The notes below the pieces were generated by a model. That model had not been told where the DNA came from and searched no databases. It worked only from the letters and a program-made list of their open reading frames with translations. The position numbers and the translations under genes are program-made. A stretch of DNA of 64,000 nt from Streptomyces sp. ERV7 (GTDB taxonomy: Bacteria > Actinomycetota > Actinomycetes > Streptomycetales > Streptomycetaceae), in assembly GCF_001653515.1 (NCBI RefSeq), contig NZ_LYOY01000029.1, forward strand, positions 744,001 to 808,000. Direction: 5' to 3'. Shown here in pieces: positions 62,248 to 64,000 of the stretch. The first letter of the stretch is position 1, and each line of letters begins with the position of its first letter.

Positions 62248-63654
62248 GTGTTCACGGAAGCATTGGCACGTGAGGCTGCCATGGACGTGGAGAACCCCGC
62301 GCACGGCACGGTGTTCGCGCAGGCTCCCCGCTGCACCGCCGCCGAACTCGACGCGGTCCTCGCCGCCTCGGCCCGGGCGTTCCCCGGGTGGGCGGCACTG
62401 CCGCTGGAGAGCCGGCGTCCGTACCTGCTCGCCTGCCGGGACGCGCTGCGCGACGCCGAGGACGACGTCGCGGACCTGCTGACCCGGGAACAGGGCAAGC
62501 CGCTGCGGCACGCGCACCACGAAGTGCGGCTGGCCGCCGACTGGTTCGCGCACACCGCCGAACTCGCCCTGCACGCCGACCGGATCGTGGACGAGCCGAC
62601 GGCCCGCGTCACCCTGGAGCGGGTGCCGCACGGTGTCGTCGCGGCGATCGCCCCCTCCAACTACCCCGTCCTGCTGGCCGTGTGCAAGATCGCCCCGGCG
62701 CTCCTGGCGGGCAACACGGTCGTCCTCAAGCCCTCGCCCGCCACCCCGCTGTCCAGCCTGCTCATGGGCGAGGTGCTGGGACGGGTCCTGCCGCCCGACG
62801 TCCTGCGGGTGATCAGCGGCGACGCCGCGCTGGGGGCCCGGCTCACCGCACACCCGGCAGTGCGGCTGATCTCCTTCACCGGCTCGATCGCCGCCGGCCG
62901 CGCCATCGCCCGGTCCGCCGCCGCGGACTTCAAACGGACCGTCCTGGAGCTGGGCGGCAACGACCCGGCCATCGTGCTGCCCGGCGCCGACGCACAGGCC
63001 CTGGCGCGTCCGCTGTTCGACCGGGCGATGGTCAACAGCGGCCAGTTCTGCGCCGCGGTCAAGCGCGTCTACGTGCCGCGAGCCCAGCACGCCAAGCTCA
63101 CCGCGGCCCTGGCCGCGCCGGCCGAGGCCACCGTGGTCGGTGACGGCCTCGACGCCGCGACCGAACTCGGCCCGCTGGTCAGCCGTGAGCAGCTCGCCCA
63201 TGTGACCGCGCTGGTGGGCGACGCGGTGCGGCGGGGCGCCCGGCTCGTCACCGGGGGCCGCGCCCTGGAGCGGCCCGGCCACTTCTATCCCCCCACCGTC
63301 GTCACGGACTTGCCGCAGGGGACGCGGCTTGAGGAGGAGGAACAGTTCGGCCCCGTGATCCCCGTGATCGCGTACGACGATCTCGACGCCGTGACGGCCC
63401 GCGTCAACGCGTCCCCCTACGGGCTGGGTTGCTCCCTGTGGGGCGATCCGGAACAGGCCGCCGCGGCGGCCCGGCGGCTGGACTGCGGAACGGTGTGGAT
63501 CAACACCCACGGCGACCTCAGACACGACGTGCCGTTCGGCGGCCACCGGCACTCGGGCACGGGCGTCGAGTACGGAGCGTGGGGCCTCCTGGAATACACC
63601 CAGATCACCATCCACCACCTCGCGCTGCGCGGGGGAGATGAGGGGAAGGCATGA
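62248..63654 (+). CDS. aldehyde dehydrogenase family protein
   Basis: A 468-residue NAD(P)-dependent ALDH. It has 'PHGVVAAIAPSNYPVLLAVCKIAPALLAGNTVVLKPSPATPLS' (nucleotide-binding region), catalytic Glu in 'VLELGGNDPAIVL', 'LISFTGSIAAGRAIA' and nucleophile Cys in 'MVNSGQFCAAVKRVYV'. The C-terminal 'EEEQFGPVIPVIAYDDLDAV' and 'HRHSGTGVEYGAWGLLEYTQ' are normal. It oxidises an unknown aldehyde to the acid. GTG 62248 follows GGGGGAG. Its stop overlaps the next start, placing it with the N-glycosidase-like gene in one operon. Confidence 0.92.
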   Translation: MFTEALAREAAMDVENPAHGTVFAQAPRCTAAELDAVLAASARAFPGWAALPLESRRPYLLACRDALRDAEDDVADLLTREQGKPLRHAHHEVRLAADWFAHTAELALHADRIVDEPTARVTLERVPHGVVAAIAPSNYPVLLAVCKIAPALLAGNTVVLKPSPATPLSSLLMGEVLGRVLPPDVLRVISGDAALGARLTAHPAVRLISFTGSIAAGRAIARSAAADFKRTVLELGGNDPAIVLPGADAQALARPLFDRAMVNSGQFCAAVKRVYVPRAQHAKLTAALAAPAEATVVGDGLDAATELGPLVSREQLAHVTALVGDAVRRGARLVTGGRALERPGHFYPPTVVTDLPQGTRLEEEEQFGPVIPVIAYDDLDAVTARVNASPYGLGCSLWGDPEQAAAAARRLDCGTVWINTHGDLRHDVPFGGHRHSGTGVEYGAWGLLEYTQITIHHLALRGGDEGKA

Positions 63655-64000
63655 GCGAAACCACCTCCGGCGGCGCCCCCGGCACGAGCCTGGTCGATCT
63701 GTCGGGGCTGCGCGTGTTCGTCGGCGGCCCCATCCAGTACGCCCTCGGGCACGACAGCTTCCACCCACCGCTGCGCGACACGATCCAGGCCATCGTCACG
63801 GCGGTGACCGAGGCGGGGGCCACCGTCTTCTCCGCCCATGTCGTCGAGAGGTTCGGCCGGGACACACCGCACTTCTCGCCGGAGGACGTCAGCGCACGGG
63901 ACCTGGACTGGATGCGCCGGTGCGACGTGTTCGTGCCCGTCCTGCCGGCGGACGACGGTGGCGGAGTGATGCGCACCGACGGCACGCACATCGAGATGGG
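63651..64000 (+). CDS. nucleoside 2-deoxyribosyltransferase-like / nucleotide N-glycosidase-like protein (partial)
   Basis: The first 116 residues of a protein cut by the window end. 'LRVFVGGPIQYALGHDSFHPPLRDTIQAIVTAV' resembles the N-terminus of NDT-fold enzymes, including the CMP-hydrolysing MilB/BlsM type from nucleoside-antibiotic clusters. The Glu of 'TDGTHIEMG' is the probable catalytic nucleophile (family 'ELG' motif). Asp residues in 'CDVFVPVLPADDG' could bind the sugar. It is coupled to the ALDH gene by ATGA. The substrate is unknown and the C-terminus is not visible. Confidence 0.65.
   Translation, partial: MSETTSGGAPGTSLVDLSGLRVFVGGPIQYALGHDSFHPPLRDTIQAIVTAVTEAGATVFSAHVVERFGRDTPHFSPEDVSARDLDWMRRCDVFVPVLPADDGGGVMRTDGTHIEM

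Overview
The window is a high-GC (about 70%+) Streptomyces chromosome segment. Evidence for this includes the fasR-fabD-fabH-acpP-fabF fatty-acid cluster, DUF3145, hrdA next to dnaG, XRE/DUF397 pairs, frequent GTG/TTG starts and many start codons placed 6-9 nt after a TANNNT box (leaderless mRNAs). The gene order resembles the core region running from aceE to ppdK and dus in S. coelicolor (recalled, not computed), but many intervening genes are absent.

Layout. 1-10 kb: end of aceE, a K+ channel, a poly-Thr I36 inhibitor-like secreted protein, two paralogous secreted alpha/beta hydrolases flanking a DUF4429 protein and a NarL-type two-component system, a MerR regulator, a beta-lactamase-fold hydrolase and a pirin. 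10-15.4 kb: the essential type II fatty-acid synthesis operon with its activator FasR. 15.4-24.7 kb: a broken DUF3145 gene, an SGNH esterase, a chimeric peptidase-C15/LysR gene, an EI24 protein, Ohr, an oxidoreductase/MarR pair, a CAU tRNA, four tandem tRNA-Asn genes, a YtxH-like protein and a frameshifted FGGY kinase. 24.8-31.5 kb: a heterodimeric ABC exporter followed by a 354-bp tandem duplication, a truncated regulator, a PAS-PP2C phosphatase and an MFS fragment. 31.5-37.6 kb: hrdA, dnaG, an FAD oxidoreductase and dgt. 37.7-45.4 kb: truncated cbiX and nirB abutting head to head, nirD, a TetR/SDR pair, a truncated SDR running into an APC permease, and an ArsR-like regulator. 45.9-50.2 kb: ppdK and dus. 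50.3-61 kb: accessory transport and regulation genes (two MFS exporters, an XRE-DUF397 pair, an MmyB-type regulator, an aldo/keto reductase, a TetR, and an HK-RR-DUF4097 operon). 61-64 kb: a decayed condensation-domain gene, an aldehyde dehydrogenase and an N-glycosidase/deoxyribosyltransferase-like gene, which look like the edge of a biosynthetic or accessory island.

Two themes stand out. First, there is an unusual density of gene breakpoints: in-frame chimera, head-to-head truncation, tandem duplication, a likely 34-nt deletion and frameshifts. Either this lineage is losing DNA by illegitimate recombination or the assembly is flawed; read mapping would decide. Second, several regulator/target pairs have readable operators: MerR at 8.58 kb, TetR at 40.1 and 40.78 kb, phased TGTTGCA repeats at 45.38 kb, 30-bp-spaced repeats at 50.28 kb, CTGGTACCAG at 54.4 kb and TGACAGAT half-sites at 55.92 kb. 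The tRNA-Asn array shows acceptor stems consistent with hybrid genes made by unequal crossing-over.
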